DNA of 64,000 nucleotides, taken from contig JAKMXF010000099.1 in assembly GCA_024704765.1 (NCBI GenBank), positions 486,419-550,418 on the forward strand, given 5' to 3'. Each line of letters begins with the position of its first letter. The first letter of the stretch is position 1. Of this stretch, positions 36,801-48,200 are shown piece after piece. Position numbers and translations under genes: made by a program. Below the pieces are notes generated by a model, which had not been told where the DNA came from, ran no database searches, and was given only the letters and a program-made list of their open reading frames with translations. Source of the stretch: Oopsacas minuta. Its lineage: Eukaryota > Porifera > Hexactinellida > Lyssacinosida > Leucopsacidae.

Positions 36801-37014
36801 TACAAAATTGTAAAAGTTTTTGATGATTAAATAAGAATAGCTGAAATTGAATAATTTGAAGGGACTGTTTATGAATGAGTTAAGTATATATTCACAACGG
36901 GTCTAGAATTTGTAATTTTCTGGTTGGAAGATTGCACCAATATGCGATTAAATATATGAAATTAAACATACATTTATGTTTATTACCTCTAAATCATACT
37001 AATATTAACTATCA

Positions 37015-37395
37015 CTAGCGTGCTACGCGGATTCTAACACTTCGTGTCCGTACTCGGCCTTCGGCCCTCGCTTTGACGATTAGTTTGTGTGATATTCAGA
37101 ATCAGCGTACCCGATTACCCCACAATAACCATTGAAACCACGTTTCTAGGATAATTTTGGAATTTGTTTCTTTATGCTACTAAACAACAACAAATATTTA
37201 TCACATGTTACTAACAATATTATTTTTGGAATCAGTGCACCCGTTTGTATATTTTCCTGATTAACACCATAGATATATAGATACAAGCATTTTGCAAATA
37301 TGAATTCCACATTCCATTTCAGCTTCCTTAGCAACGGACAAACGGACAGACAGACAAACAAATAGACAACAATTGAGATTTAATAATATAGATTC
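37015..37395 (+). repeat. Repeat with G+C-rich head and conserved tail
   Basis: Head TCACTAGCGTGCTACGCGGA resembles 17467 and 29362. The tail at about 37335-37390 reads GACAGACAGACAAACAAATA then GACAACAATTGAGATTTAA then TAATATAGAT, matching 13729-13770. A short conserved tail without inverted ends could suit a SINE or a Helitron-like element. Confidence 0.5.
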
Positions 37396-37399
37396 AAAT

Positions 37400-39060
37400 T
37401 TAATCGTCTAAAAATTGTCTTTTCCTGGACTTTCTTTTGTGTAGAACGTCAGGCTTGTTGCGTTTCAAACACCAACAATAGTCCGCCATCATACTGGAAT
37501 TTCATTTTCCTTGGTATCTGTGTTCAATGTCACTAATATCCTGATGAAAACGTTCGCTTTGTTCTTCGCTTAGTGCCCCAAGATTTTTTGGAAAATAATC
37601 CAGGTGTGAGTGAAGGAAATGGATTTTTATAGACATTCTTGCACCGAGCATTTTGTAATTCTCTATTAATCTCTCGACAATGTCAGCATAGTTGTCAACT
37701 TTGTGATTTCCAAGGAAACCTTCTACTACATCACGAAAACTCAGCCTAGCTTTCCTCTCTAGGCTATTCAATTTTTTAAGTAATTCATCATCTTTGAATA
37801 GCTCCCTTATTTGTGGTCCAACAAAGATGCCACCTTTAATCTTCGCATCAGAAATTGCAGGGAATTTTTCCACGAGGTACAAAAAACCTCCACTTTCCTT
37901 GGGCAATGCCTTCACAAAATTTTTCATTAAACCAAGCTTAATGTGAAGAGGTGGTAACAAGACATCATTAGAATCCACAAGTGGTTCTTGGATAACATTG
38001 TGACTACCAGGAACTAAATGGTCTCGATGCGGCCACACTTTCTGGACGTAATGTCGAGCGTCTGCACGGCTATCCCACAAACACAGGAAACATGGATATT
38101 TGGTGTAACCACCTTGTTGTCCGAGAAGTAATGATATGACCTTAAGATCTCCACAAATTAACCATCGATGCATGGTGTAATTTAGTGCATCTAGGAAGAC
38201 TTTCATGGTGTCGTAAGTCTCCTTAAGTTGAAAAGAATGTGCAACTGGAATACACGCAAGCTTGTTACCATTATGGAGTAACACTCCCTTTAAACTTCTT
38301 TTAGAGGAATCAATAAATAATCGCCATTCTTCACGATTATATTTCACTTCAAGCTTTTCTATCAGACCAGGAATATTTCCACAATATACAAATGATGGCT
38401 GTACGTGAAAAAATTTAAGGAAATCTTGTTCTCTAGTTCGATATTTCGAAATATTCGCCCCGGAAGTAGTAAATTCTTCTCTTTTAGACGTGAAGCAAGA
38501 ATTTCTGAAGACGATTTTGGTAAATTATGATCTCTTATTAGGTCATCATGATCATCTTGATCAAAAAGCTGAGGAGAATTATCATCTGGTGGGACTATGT
38601 TCTCGTCAGAATCTCCACTACTATCATTGTCACTGCTAATGTCCAATATTTCTGATGGAACTGGTACAGGTAGGTCCTCTGAATGTGGAACTGGCCTAAT
38701 GGCGGACGGTACGTCTGGGTACGCAATACTGGATTTATTCTTTTTTGTGATACCATCAATTTTCGTCATGCAGAAATAACAATCCGAAAGATGACACAAT
38801 GGTTCTCTCCATATCATTGGAACCGCAAATGGCATTTTCTTTCTCTTCCCAGCATACCACAAGCGTAAGTTCTCAACGCATGTCTTACAGGCATTGTGTG
38901 GAGCCCACGGCTTATCTTGATCCCCAAGATGGCATCCAAAGTATGCGAAATAACAGCGTTCTACAGCCTTTGTGATATTTTGCCGTTGGTCAGTTGTAGT
39001 ATACCTCCCACAAATATAACAAAACTTTTCAGGACAATTTTTACAAACCCGAGAAGCCAT
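37400..39060 (-). pseudogene. Third member of the DSSKRSLK transposase family, nearly intact
   Basis: From ATG at 39060 (MASRVCKNCPEKFCYICGRY) the N-terminus has C-x2-C pairs (CKNC, CYIC, CKTC, CYFC), then PMIWREP and an acidic region. One frameshift near 38458 separates this from 38347 downward: WRLFIDSSKRSLKGVLL, LICGDLKVISLLLGQQ, CFLCLWDSRADA, PPLHIKLGLMKNFVKAL, FVGPQIREL, HFLHSHLDYFPKNLG, SEEQSERFHQD and HRYQGK. A single TGA at about 37500 interrupts the ending (NSSMMADYCWCLKRN, stop at 37400). Otherwise it would be roughly 550 aa. It shows the undamaged layout of the family and is clearly diverged from the two 2.9-kb copies. Candidate catalytic acids are the D of IDSSK, the D of CGDLK and the E of SERFH. 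Confidence 0.8.
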
Positions 39061-39354
39061 AAACAATAGAATGAACAAGATAAACTAAATGTCGAGTGGA
39101 ATCAAACAGATTATAACTACTATTAGAGGCAATTTACATCATATAAGCAATTGAAACCAAATAAATTGGATAAGGGTGATGTGTAGAATTGAAATTAGAA
39201 ATATTTTGACGATATAGTCAATTAAAAGACCGAAATAACTAAAATAGAAATTTCCTACTTTTAGTACCCTTGAGAATGAAAATAATACTTAATAATTCCC
39301 AATATATATCTACACTATACAAAAATAATAGGAAAGAAGATCATCAAAAATGTT

Positions 39355-39440
39355 GTATATCAGTGTAATCAACCCTGGGGTCCTCCGGTTTCTTCAATCA
39401 ATTCTGGACATATATACATAATATATAAATATATATGTAG
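39355..39440 (-). repeat. Repeat B, terminal fragment
   Basis: The minus strand reads CPELIEETGGPQG, the same end block as at 29960, 43990 and 63420, followed on the plus strand by a TATATA-rich run. Confidence 0.55.
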
Positions 39441-39648
39441 ATTGATTTCGTTTTGATAGTAGAGAAACCAATTTCGCAATGTTTAAATGTAAAACAAAGG
39501 GAATGAAAGGGGAACAACGTCCGAAAAATACATGTTCGAAGCGAGATATTCTTGAAGGTTGATAAATTGGAAAAGCAATATAATATCAGATAGGATAATG
39601 CTATGTTTGCTTGGGAAAAGGTTGATCATAGCATTCTATAAACTAAGG

Positions 39649-39782
39649 CAGCGGTTCCAAAACCTATTCATCGTGGACCAATATAAAAATTTTCATACAT
39701 TATTTGGACCCAGACTGTAATATACCTTTGTTGTCGTTTGTGGACAACCAAGGGTCCATGGATCCCTATTTAGGTAATGCTG
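39649..39782. mobile_element. 134-bp hAT MITE
   Basis: Ends CAGCGGTTCCAAAACCTA and, reversed, CAGCATTACCTAAATAGG. The flanks AACTAAGG (39641-39648) and GACTAAGG (39783-39790) match in 7 of 8 bases, as expected for an old hAT target duplication. GTGGACC and GGGTCC words lie subterminally. No coding capacity. Confidence 0.75.
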
Positions 39783-39869
39783 GACTAAGGCAATAATACT
39801 CATTGATGACCTTGATCCCAGGGAAATGTCAAGTCAGTTCTATGGAACTCTATTAGTTACGACAATATA

Positions 39870-40440
39870 CAAATGGTACATTTTGGCCCGAATAAATGAA
39901 TTATTGATATTTTCAGATGCATATTAAGTAAATTCACAATAAATTTTAAACCCAAAAGGACACCGTATATTGCTTAGCAAATATTTCAAAGAAATGCATT
40001 AATTTAATAACTCTTTGATATAGTTGTCTCTACATGTATTGCCATTTTGTCTAAACGTGTTGCATCCGCACGAGAAGTATGACATTTAGTGGGAAATGTA
40101 CTTGCAGGATTATAGAGCAACCCGGATAATGTCATAAAACACTCATGTACGTGAGGTATGACATCAAACTGGATTTAACGTATTATTGGTGAACGTATAA
40201 TATCCTTTGAGGATAAATATCAAAATGAATTATTAAAGTATGGGAAGTTACGTATATAATAGATATAAGTCAGCAAGATGAATTGACCATCACATTAAAA
40301 GTTCTCGAGTTATCGGTGAATATTGACTAAAATGTGCCATCCTTGGTCACGGCTATAACTCTGGAACATGCGAACTTTAACATGACTATTCTCTGAGATT
40401 TTGCATAGAACATCTTTAGATCCCGTGTTATAAATAAACT
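39870..40440. repeat. Relative of the fold-back repeat at 2800-4540
   Basis: Contains GGTACATTTTGGCCCGAATA with TTATTGATATTTTCAG near 39875 and ACATGCGAACTTTAACATGA near 40366, matching respectively the outer left arm and the right arm of the fold-back at 2800-4540. The arms are less complete here. Confidence 0.55.
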
Positions 40441-40799
40441 TTAAGGTGGCCGTTTTACCACTCTTTGTCCATGTGATAACATAATCATCCGATTTAACCC
40501 GATTTTAATTCAAAATTTATAATTTATAACCCTCTGATTCGTCCTGATTTCTTTTAGTGTGCCTTGTGAGCCCTTTCCCCGAATTTTTCTATTTTATTCC
40601 GATTCTACTTGTTACAGATTCCAAAGCAAGAAATATTGATTTCTTTTGGCTCTCCTTCGTCTTAATCCATCAAGTCTTATGCAAACTGCTACTACAGTAC
40701 TAGAAAACCAGCTTGTTCCAAGCTGGACTAGTTTTAACTCTATTTGATTCCTAGATATTCCTGTCCTAGTAACATAGACTATTGTCCTGTGATACACGG

Positions 40800-42960
40800 G
40801 TTCCCTAAAATTTCAGCACATCTTATACTGTCATGAAGCACGCTCAGAAGATGAGCTCTAGCTTATGCCGAGATGACTGTGTTATTGCATTTGATCTTGC
40901 AATCCAAGCAAATCAAATTGAATTTTCAAGACGATTTTCTGACGCTGTGATACGATTGGGTAGCTAGCACGTTGTCCTTTATTTCTCTATCCCTGATTGG
41001 GAAAATATCAGGAATCAGGTCTCGAGGATCTTTTCAATAGTGTGGTGTGCATGTGGTAGCAACAACATCCGCCCTGATGAAAGGCAAGTCGTATAACAGA
41101 GGAATCCTTGACGGTGGAAGCTTTGTTTCGTTTACTGTTGAATGCCTTTGTACAGTGATATAGTATTCAGCTCACAGAAGAGCAGATAATCGATGAAGAT
41201 GTCCTGATTAACCAGATTCAAACTTGTAGAAATGCTGTAGCTGCTAATTGTTTAGATCTGGTTTGATGACAGATCCTTTTACCCATAGAGTCACAGATTC
41301 GCTCATTAACTTTGCGACAGGTTTAGTCTTGCCTAGCTATGTAGCAGACAATCTGGTAAACAGTACGAGAATCGTCGTGAGCATATGAATAAGTTTATCG
41401 GGGAACGACTTAATACCAACGAAATCAGCTTTTTGGGATCTTGTATCAAATCTGAAGATAAAACCTCCGACACTATGACAAAGGGAATCCAAGTGACGGC
41501 ATCAGATGAGAAACATGTCATTATTGTTGCTGATAGAGACTTGTTTGGACGGCTCTTAATTGCTGTCAATGTCAGCCGGATCAACCTGAAGGAAGTTCTT
41601 AGCTATGAACTCTCGCCAGTGCCATTCGCTCTCGCACATCAAGACGGGGCTTCCGAAAGACGAACAAGAGTGTCTTAGCCACAATGCTGGATAACAATCT
41701 CAGCTTTATTCACAAGCTGCATATTTCACTCAAGAAACTGTCTACCGGTGGAGCGACAATGTTTGGCGATTGGTATATATATACACACAATATTTGCAGC
41801 GCCACTTTCCCAAAAGAATAATTGCACTGAAGTCCACATGGTTTTTGATCAGTACTGGGATACATCGATCAAAGGAGGAGAGAAGCAATAACTGCCCTCG
41901 AAGTTGAAATCAACGACCTATCTACACCAGTACCCAAACGATGGGTAAAATCCATTGCTAATCTACAGAGCAAGATTAATCTTTGTGACTTTTTGAAGAG
42001 TACATTCTGCAAACTCGGTCAACAAAGGCTCGTGTTAGACAAGAAAATCATAATCCACGAACTGTGCGTATTACGAAAGGTTATTTCGAAGGATTAATAG
42101 CACTAAGGTCGAACAATGAAGAAGCAGACACGAGATTACTTCTATATGCTGAGCATGCTGCACATCCCAGACCTAGCATTGTCACTCAGTCAAAGACACT
42201 GATGTTCTTGTCATGAGTGCAGCACACTTTGATGGCCTTAATTGTGAAGAACTCTTGTTTCGGACTGACATCAAAGATCGACTCCGCTATATTCCAATTC
42301 ATAATATATTCCGCACACTAGTTGAGAGCTATGGAGAATTCTTCTAGCATTTCACACCGTGCCTGGCTCCTATACCACTTGAGGGATTCGAGAGAAGAAG
42401 GTATGGAATGTGATCTGCCAAGATCAGCTTCATCAGGAGAACCTTTGTCTCTTAGGAGATCATCACGATTTAGCTGAATCAACAGTCGCAAATGTGAAGC
42501 TTTCATTGCGATCTGTATCCCTATCAACATAAAGTACATGCGCCAAGAACTGTTGACGAATTGATGTTTTGTCAAAAGAGTATCAAAGTGAAATGCTCCT
42601 CCTACCTCCGACAGTCTGCTTTAACATTTTAGGCGAGTAAACTATCAACGATTGTATGGAAAGCTCCCCCAGGCGAAGCAAGATCTTCCGCCACCAGAGG
42701 GCAACTGATGGGTTAAATAAGGCACTATTTAAAGCCTGTATTGATTACTAACGACCCAGCACCAAGAAGCCTGTTGTAATTAACAACCTTTCAGTGCTAG
42801 AAGTCTCGGCGCCGGAACAACTGTTGCTATAGAACACCGGACTATCTTGTGCTGGGGCATGTTTCTGCATGGCTGAGGCTAACTAATGCAAATTTACATG
42901 GAATACAGCTATACTACACTGAAATTTGGATGGTTCAGAATCAGATCCTGATTCAGATTG
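40800..42960 (+). pseudogene. Unnamed multi-copy repeat protein, copy 1 (relic)
   Basis: Broken frames include LFGRLLIAVNVSRINLKEVL then SYELSPVPFALAHQDG (41530-41650), HMVFDQYWDTSIKGGE (about 41840), a block resembling NHEEADTRLLLHA (about 42115), and CDLPRSASSGEPLSLRR in another frame. A Cys-containing tail lies near 42850. I recall large repeat-derived protein families in corals, molluscs and insects with these words, including a 'SPDTDVLVL' nuclease-like motif; the identification is from memory. Numerous stops and shifts show decay. No terminal repeats were found. Confidence 0.6.
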
Positions 42961-43129
42961 AACATTCCATATATATTACTTAGACAATTTTATATGCACA
43001 GCATATTTACATACAATTTCGTCGCTAATTACACAAATGAGAGGTCACGAGATATATTGAAGCTCATAACAATAAGTGAAAACGTAAATCTAGAATTTTC
43101 AGACGAAACACTCAATTATTCAGAAATTT

Positions 43130-44010
43130 ATAATTTACACATTACAAGAAGAATAAATAGAGATAGACATAAATTTGGACTTCAGCACAATATTTATGAA
43201 GTTTGATGGGCATCTTTAACATTTTCAAAAATGGAGGAATGGTGAAATTCTGCGATTTCTTGCCATTAGCCAAGGCTAAACGTATAATCGTTGATGTTTA
43301 GAGGTTCGGAATGTATTACCAAGGTATAGTAAATCCATGTTTTTTGGTTGGTAAAGCTAAGTTGCATTTATAGTCTTAAAGTTGTGGAGTTCAACGGACC
43401 GAGAGGGGAGGGAATTTTCGTCCCAACTTTTGCGTATTATGCCATAACCTTTGAAAGGATGCTCCGATTTGGAATTTATTTTTCTGGTGACTTCCTGAGT
43501 TCTACATAACATTCTGGCGGCCATAAACAAAGGATATCTAATTATCTGCAGCCAGAATAGGCAAAATTAACGCGAGGTTTCCTTCTCTAGCTTTGAGCCG
43601 AATAAGCCCTTATCTGGAAAGTGATGCTACAATTCAACTCTCTGAACTCCTTGCATTGAGCTGGACGACTTATTCTACCTAAATCCGCTTTCCACCTTCA
43701 CTGTGGTGAGACTAAAGCGAAACCCCTATTTTCAGTGCTCTGCGCACTGCTAAAAAATAGACTTAGGTTGTGGCGTACCTGTGATCCTAATTTCAACTAG
43801 TAGATCGTTTTTATTGGCCGAGAAATGGTAAATAATGATAATCCGGAAGGGGAGAATGACGTTATAATCTCGTCATTGGTATCAACTTTCGTCCAAGACT
43901 CGAACTTGTCCGAGCCAAGCCCAAAAGACCCCTGTAGGCCAAAAATCAGTCCTTGGGGCTTTCCAGTTTCTACAATCAATTCTGGAGATACAAACATATA
44001 GTCAGGTTCA
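43130..44010. repeat. Repeat B, second long copy
   Basis: The left part (43160-43330) matches 36540-36730; the right part (43797-44010) on the minus strand reads SPELIVETGKPQG, then FGLGSDKFESWTKVDT, then DEIITSFSP, parallel to 29758-29967. The order of both parts in one copy suggests they belong to one repeat unit. Confidence 0.6.
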
Positions 44011-44599
44011 CTCTGTAATATCTTCGGACTTTTGTGGAAATTTGCAAATCTTTTCATTTTCTGTAAGCTTATAATGTTAGGAATCCTAAAACCTATGTTT
44101 CCAATTTCCTAGAGCATGCGCAAAACCAAGAATCTATTATGCAAAATAACCTATTGGATATGCAGTTCTAATAACCGATGAACGGGAAGAGATAGAAATA
44201 GATTTATGACGAAGAATACGTTCAATAATGGTGCCTCTATAATATAAGAATGGCATCATCATGATTAATTGATGATGACTCGCTAAAAATTGAGAATCAG
44301 CCTTATTTAATATTAGACTTAGATTGGAATAGACGCTATAATTGGGTGTGTCCTGTTTCATTTCGATATCAGCCTGACATTAGGAAAATGTTCCAGAAAT
44401 GATTTAAGAAAGTGTTGCGTCATTATCGGCTTGTTAATTATTCAGCCTTAATCATCCCGACAACTGGAATGTTCATTAGCGAAGCCTCTCTAAATGAGTA
44501 TAACTTCGGCATGATTACGTATGGTTAGGCAGCAAAAAATGCATGATATTCAAACATAGGAATGTTCGTTATTCTTAATATGCATATCGTATTCGATTA

Positions 44600-47544
44600 C
44601 ACTGTTCAACAATATTTTTCATCTTTGGTTGCATGAGATTATTTAACTGATTCTATATAATTTTGGGATGCTGATTTCAAATCTGCAATCAGTTTATTTC
44701 TGCATGCTCTAGTTTTTATGCAATCGACAATTTAAACTTTTTGGTTTGTGGTACTTATTTAGTACATAAATCTGATCTCCACCAAATACTTTTTTTATCT
44801 ATCAAGCCATTTTCATTTTGTATGCATCATTCTGGATCCATTATGAACATTTGTTAGTCAGAGCTGAATGATGAGCACGTGGTAAATGAGTATTTTGCAG
44901 ACCTGATTACTCAACAGGTTTTCAAAAGTTAAGGCTATTTGTTTGTGCTTTGTCTATAACATGGTACCAGTGTCTCAGATAGAAGCTTTCAAGTTGTAGC
45001 CGATTGCTGTTTAAGCGCATTTGAAGAAGTTTGCAATGAGTCATGCTTATCAGCCCGAAGCTTCCTGTTGAAAGCCCCACGTTATCAAGTTTTATCACCA
45101 TACTGCATTCCTGTTTTATTGTCCACCTGCGTTAACGCCTGTTGACCATTTCGTTATACATTCGCAGTTAGTCACTCCACGAGATGCCAGAAATATTACA
45201 AAGTTAGAAAACTTGATTGAGCATTGTGGCTAGATGCAGCAGAATAGGCATTTAAGCTTTATTTTTCCGCTCGTCTGCTGGTAGCCTTAATTAGAACCAA
45301 GGTTTTGTTATTCTGTTTGTTTGTGTTAAGTTACATAGACATCAACAGATTTTCTTTCGATTCTTAACTCTTCAGATTTGATCATGGCTTCTACTAGTAG
45401 ACATAAATGCAAAAAATAACCCTGATTCATTTTGTTACATCTGTGGTGTGTACACGCTTTCGCGTCAAAGACGAAATATAACATCGTTTGTGAAGCGTGC
45501 CTACATAGCATACTTTGGCATCCCTTTTGGTGATCAAGATAAGAAATGGTCTCCTCATATTGTGTGCCATAACTGCGAAGAAATGCTCCGAGACTGAACA
45601 AAGGAAAGCGAAAGGGTCTGCCTTTGCCATTCCAATGGTGTGGCGTGAACCCCAAGACCACACAACTGACTGCTACTTTTGCATGGTCAATACAAAAGGT
45701 GTTGGCAAGAAGAGCCGACAAACGCTTACTTATCCTAGTATACCATCAGCTATACGACCTGTCCCGCACTCTGATAGACTTCTTCCTCCGGTCTTTAGTG
45801 GTTTTGCTTTTCCTGATGATGAAGAAACTGAATTGGAAAGGGAAGAGATTGTAGAAATGGAATATCAAATAACAGACACAGAATCAGAATCTGAAGATTC
45901 TTCTTATGAAACCAGAGTAACTGTGCAGCAGTTTAATCAATCAGAACGGAATGACTTAGTACGTGATTTAGATCTGCCCAAGCAAGCAGCTGAGCTCTTA
46001 GCCTCCAGGCTCAAAGAAAAACAGGTGCTGGATCGATTTGTAAAGGTTTTCTTTTTTCGAAAAAGAGAAGAACACCTTCTACCCTATTTTTCAGTGGAAA
46101 ATAAGCTGGTATATTGCAACGATATTCCTGGTCTTCTCGGACAACTGGGTATCTCCTCATATGATCCAGGAGAATGGCGATTGTTTTTGGACAGTTCCAA
46201 GCGCAGCCTCAAGTGTGTTCTTTTAAACAACGGAAATGTTTATGGTGCTGTTCTAGTTGGTCACTCCACTGTCTTGAAGGAACAGCATGATGACATTAGA
46301 ATTGTTATGGATTTATTCGGATATCATGATCACAACTGAATCATTTGTGTTGACCTCATAATGGTTAGTTTTCTGCTAGGTCAGCAAAAGGATACACTAA
46401 ATTTCCATGTTAACTGTGCATGTGGGACAGCAGAGCACGTGAAAAACATTGGAGACAGAAGGAGTGGCCCTTACGTGAAACATTTCAAGCTGGCATGCCT
46501 AACGTAACACACGACCCGATCGTAAGCAGAGACAAAATTGTTTTTCCGCCCTGCACATCAAGCTAGGTCTCGTGAAACAGTTCGTTAAAGCCCTAAATCC
46601 TGACAATGAATCCTTTCATCATCTTGTGTATACTTTCCCTGCTTTGTCATATGATAAAATCAAAGCAGGAGTGTTTGATGGGCCACAGATACGTACACTT
46701 ATTCGCGACAATAACTTCATTCAGAAAATGAATGTCAAGGAGAAGGCTGCATGGCTATCTTTTGTGGATGTTATACAGAACTTTCTTGATAACAGAAAGG
46801 CTCCAAACTATGAAATGCTTGTATCCAAGATGCTCTCAGGGTTTCGTGATTTAGGATGCAACATGAGCATAAAAGCACATTTTCTGCACAGCCACCTGGA
46901 CAAATTCCCTGATAACCTTGGGACTGTCAGTGACGAACAGGGAGAGCGTTTCCACCAGGATCTCATGACAGTGGAAGAACGCTACCAAGGTCGATGGGAT
47001 CGACATATGATGGCAGACTATTGTTGGGGCATTGAACGTGACTGTCCTCACAAAGCGTACAAACGCAGAAGTTATAAGAGGAAATTTGTTCAGAGTTGTA
47101 GAACATTTGAATCTTTCGTATCTTGTCATTGATCGCTTTAAGTTACTATTGTAGATTGCCATCGTTCTTTTCTATGTCATTTTGTAAAAAAAATCAATTT
47201 TACATGTATATTACCAGCAAAACTGTTATTTTTTACATTTTTGTAAACATTTGTTGCCTATCTGTCTACAAATACAATTTCTATTGGCAACAAGAAAGTT
47301 TTTTGGCACCTATTTTTGTTTTGAGGCTAGTTATTCAACTGTAAGCTGGACATCATTTTGTCAAATCAGGTCACTTTCTCAAAAAATTTGAATTTTGTAC
47401 AAAAAACATTAAAAATTTCGATTTGCAAAAATCTAGAGCTTGCGGAAAATAACTAAAATAACTAAGGTCGGACTCGGATTCGCGCCCCAAAATTAGGTAA
47501 AAACAAGTGTTGGTAGAAATGCAACTAAACCTTTGTTTAGCAGT
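44600..47544 (+). mobile_element. 2.9-kb element, copy 2
   Basis: Inverted partner of 24029-26972, 17.6 kb away. The core appears identical by eye, including every chance reading frame. Only the last 15 or so bases differ: CACTGTTCAACAATATT on the left here against AACTGCAAACAATATT (reversed) in copy 1, and TACTGCTAAACAAAGG (reversed) on the right here against CACTGCTCAACAAAAG in copy 1. ATTA flanks on both sides (44596-44599 and 47545-47548) are a possible 4-bp target duplication. The surrounding DNA is unrelated to that around copy 1. Confidence 0.85.
45424..47132 (+). pseudogene. Broken transposase-like protein, copy 2
   Basis: Same protein as at 24442-26150, with the same TGA after EEMLRD (about 45597), the same following frame shift and the same breaks between 46337 and 46572. 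The longest open pieces are 45515-46339 and 46572-47132. Because the lesions are shared, they arose before the two copies separated. Confidence 0.75.
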
Positions 47545-47549
47545 ATTAT

Positions 47550-48020
47550 TTTTCGTTCTCAGTGGCCTTGATAATTATATTTCCCCTTTCATTAAAATTA
47601 TTCGAATTTATGAGTCCAATGAGAATCAATATTTCACTCGTGATATCTCAAAAGGTCTACTAATTGGTTACTGTTTGTGTTTTGCTGGAATGATTTAGAT
47701 GGCAAGGTAATATTGGTACTTGACCCCAGATCTAATACTTATTGCGTTTATCTGCTAGAAACAATCGAAGAGATAGCACACTTTCTGGTTGATGATTATG
47801 TTAAGATGAATGGGTGTTTGAAAAGACAAACCAAAGAAACTTTGGTTGTACCCCATGCTGTCTGGCATGTTCTTGCTTTTCCAATTCTACCAATAATGGT
47901 CAAATACAACGTCTCAGAAAGCGTCATCAAGCTAAGGAGTATTGAAGATTTCCACAAATGACATGCGATCTGATTCAATACAAGTTACTAGTGGCAAAGA
48001 TGGTGTTCCTAGGGTGTTAT
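47550..48020. other. No supported gene
   Basis: A 94-codon plus-strand frame (47677-47961) has no recognised motif. It may be a fragment of an older element, but I cannot place it. Confidence 0.35.
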
Positions 48021-48200
48021 TTAGGCGTATGCTGTGCGCCTACAGCCGCTTTATTTGGGCAAATATATCTCTAGACGGGGAATATTTCTTTCTATGCGTA
48101 GAAATTCCTATATCGTAATAGAAAATGTATAGTCTGGGCGTATGAAATGAGTTAGAATCCATTTCTAGACATATGGCCCCGAGAACCTGGATGAAACCTT
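48021..48200 (+). repeat. Dispersed repeat A, copy 2
   Basis: Direct-orientation match to 1487-1670; see that entry. Confidence 0.65.

Noticed and set aside
47677-47961. 94-codon frame starting MFCWNDLDGKVILVLD
   Set aside because: Plausible amino-acid composition but no family recognised and no neighbouring exon or signal.
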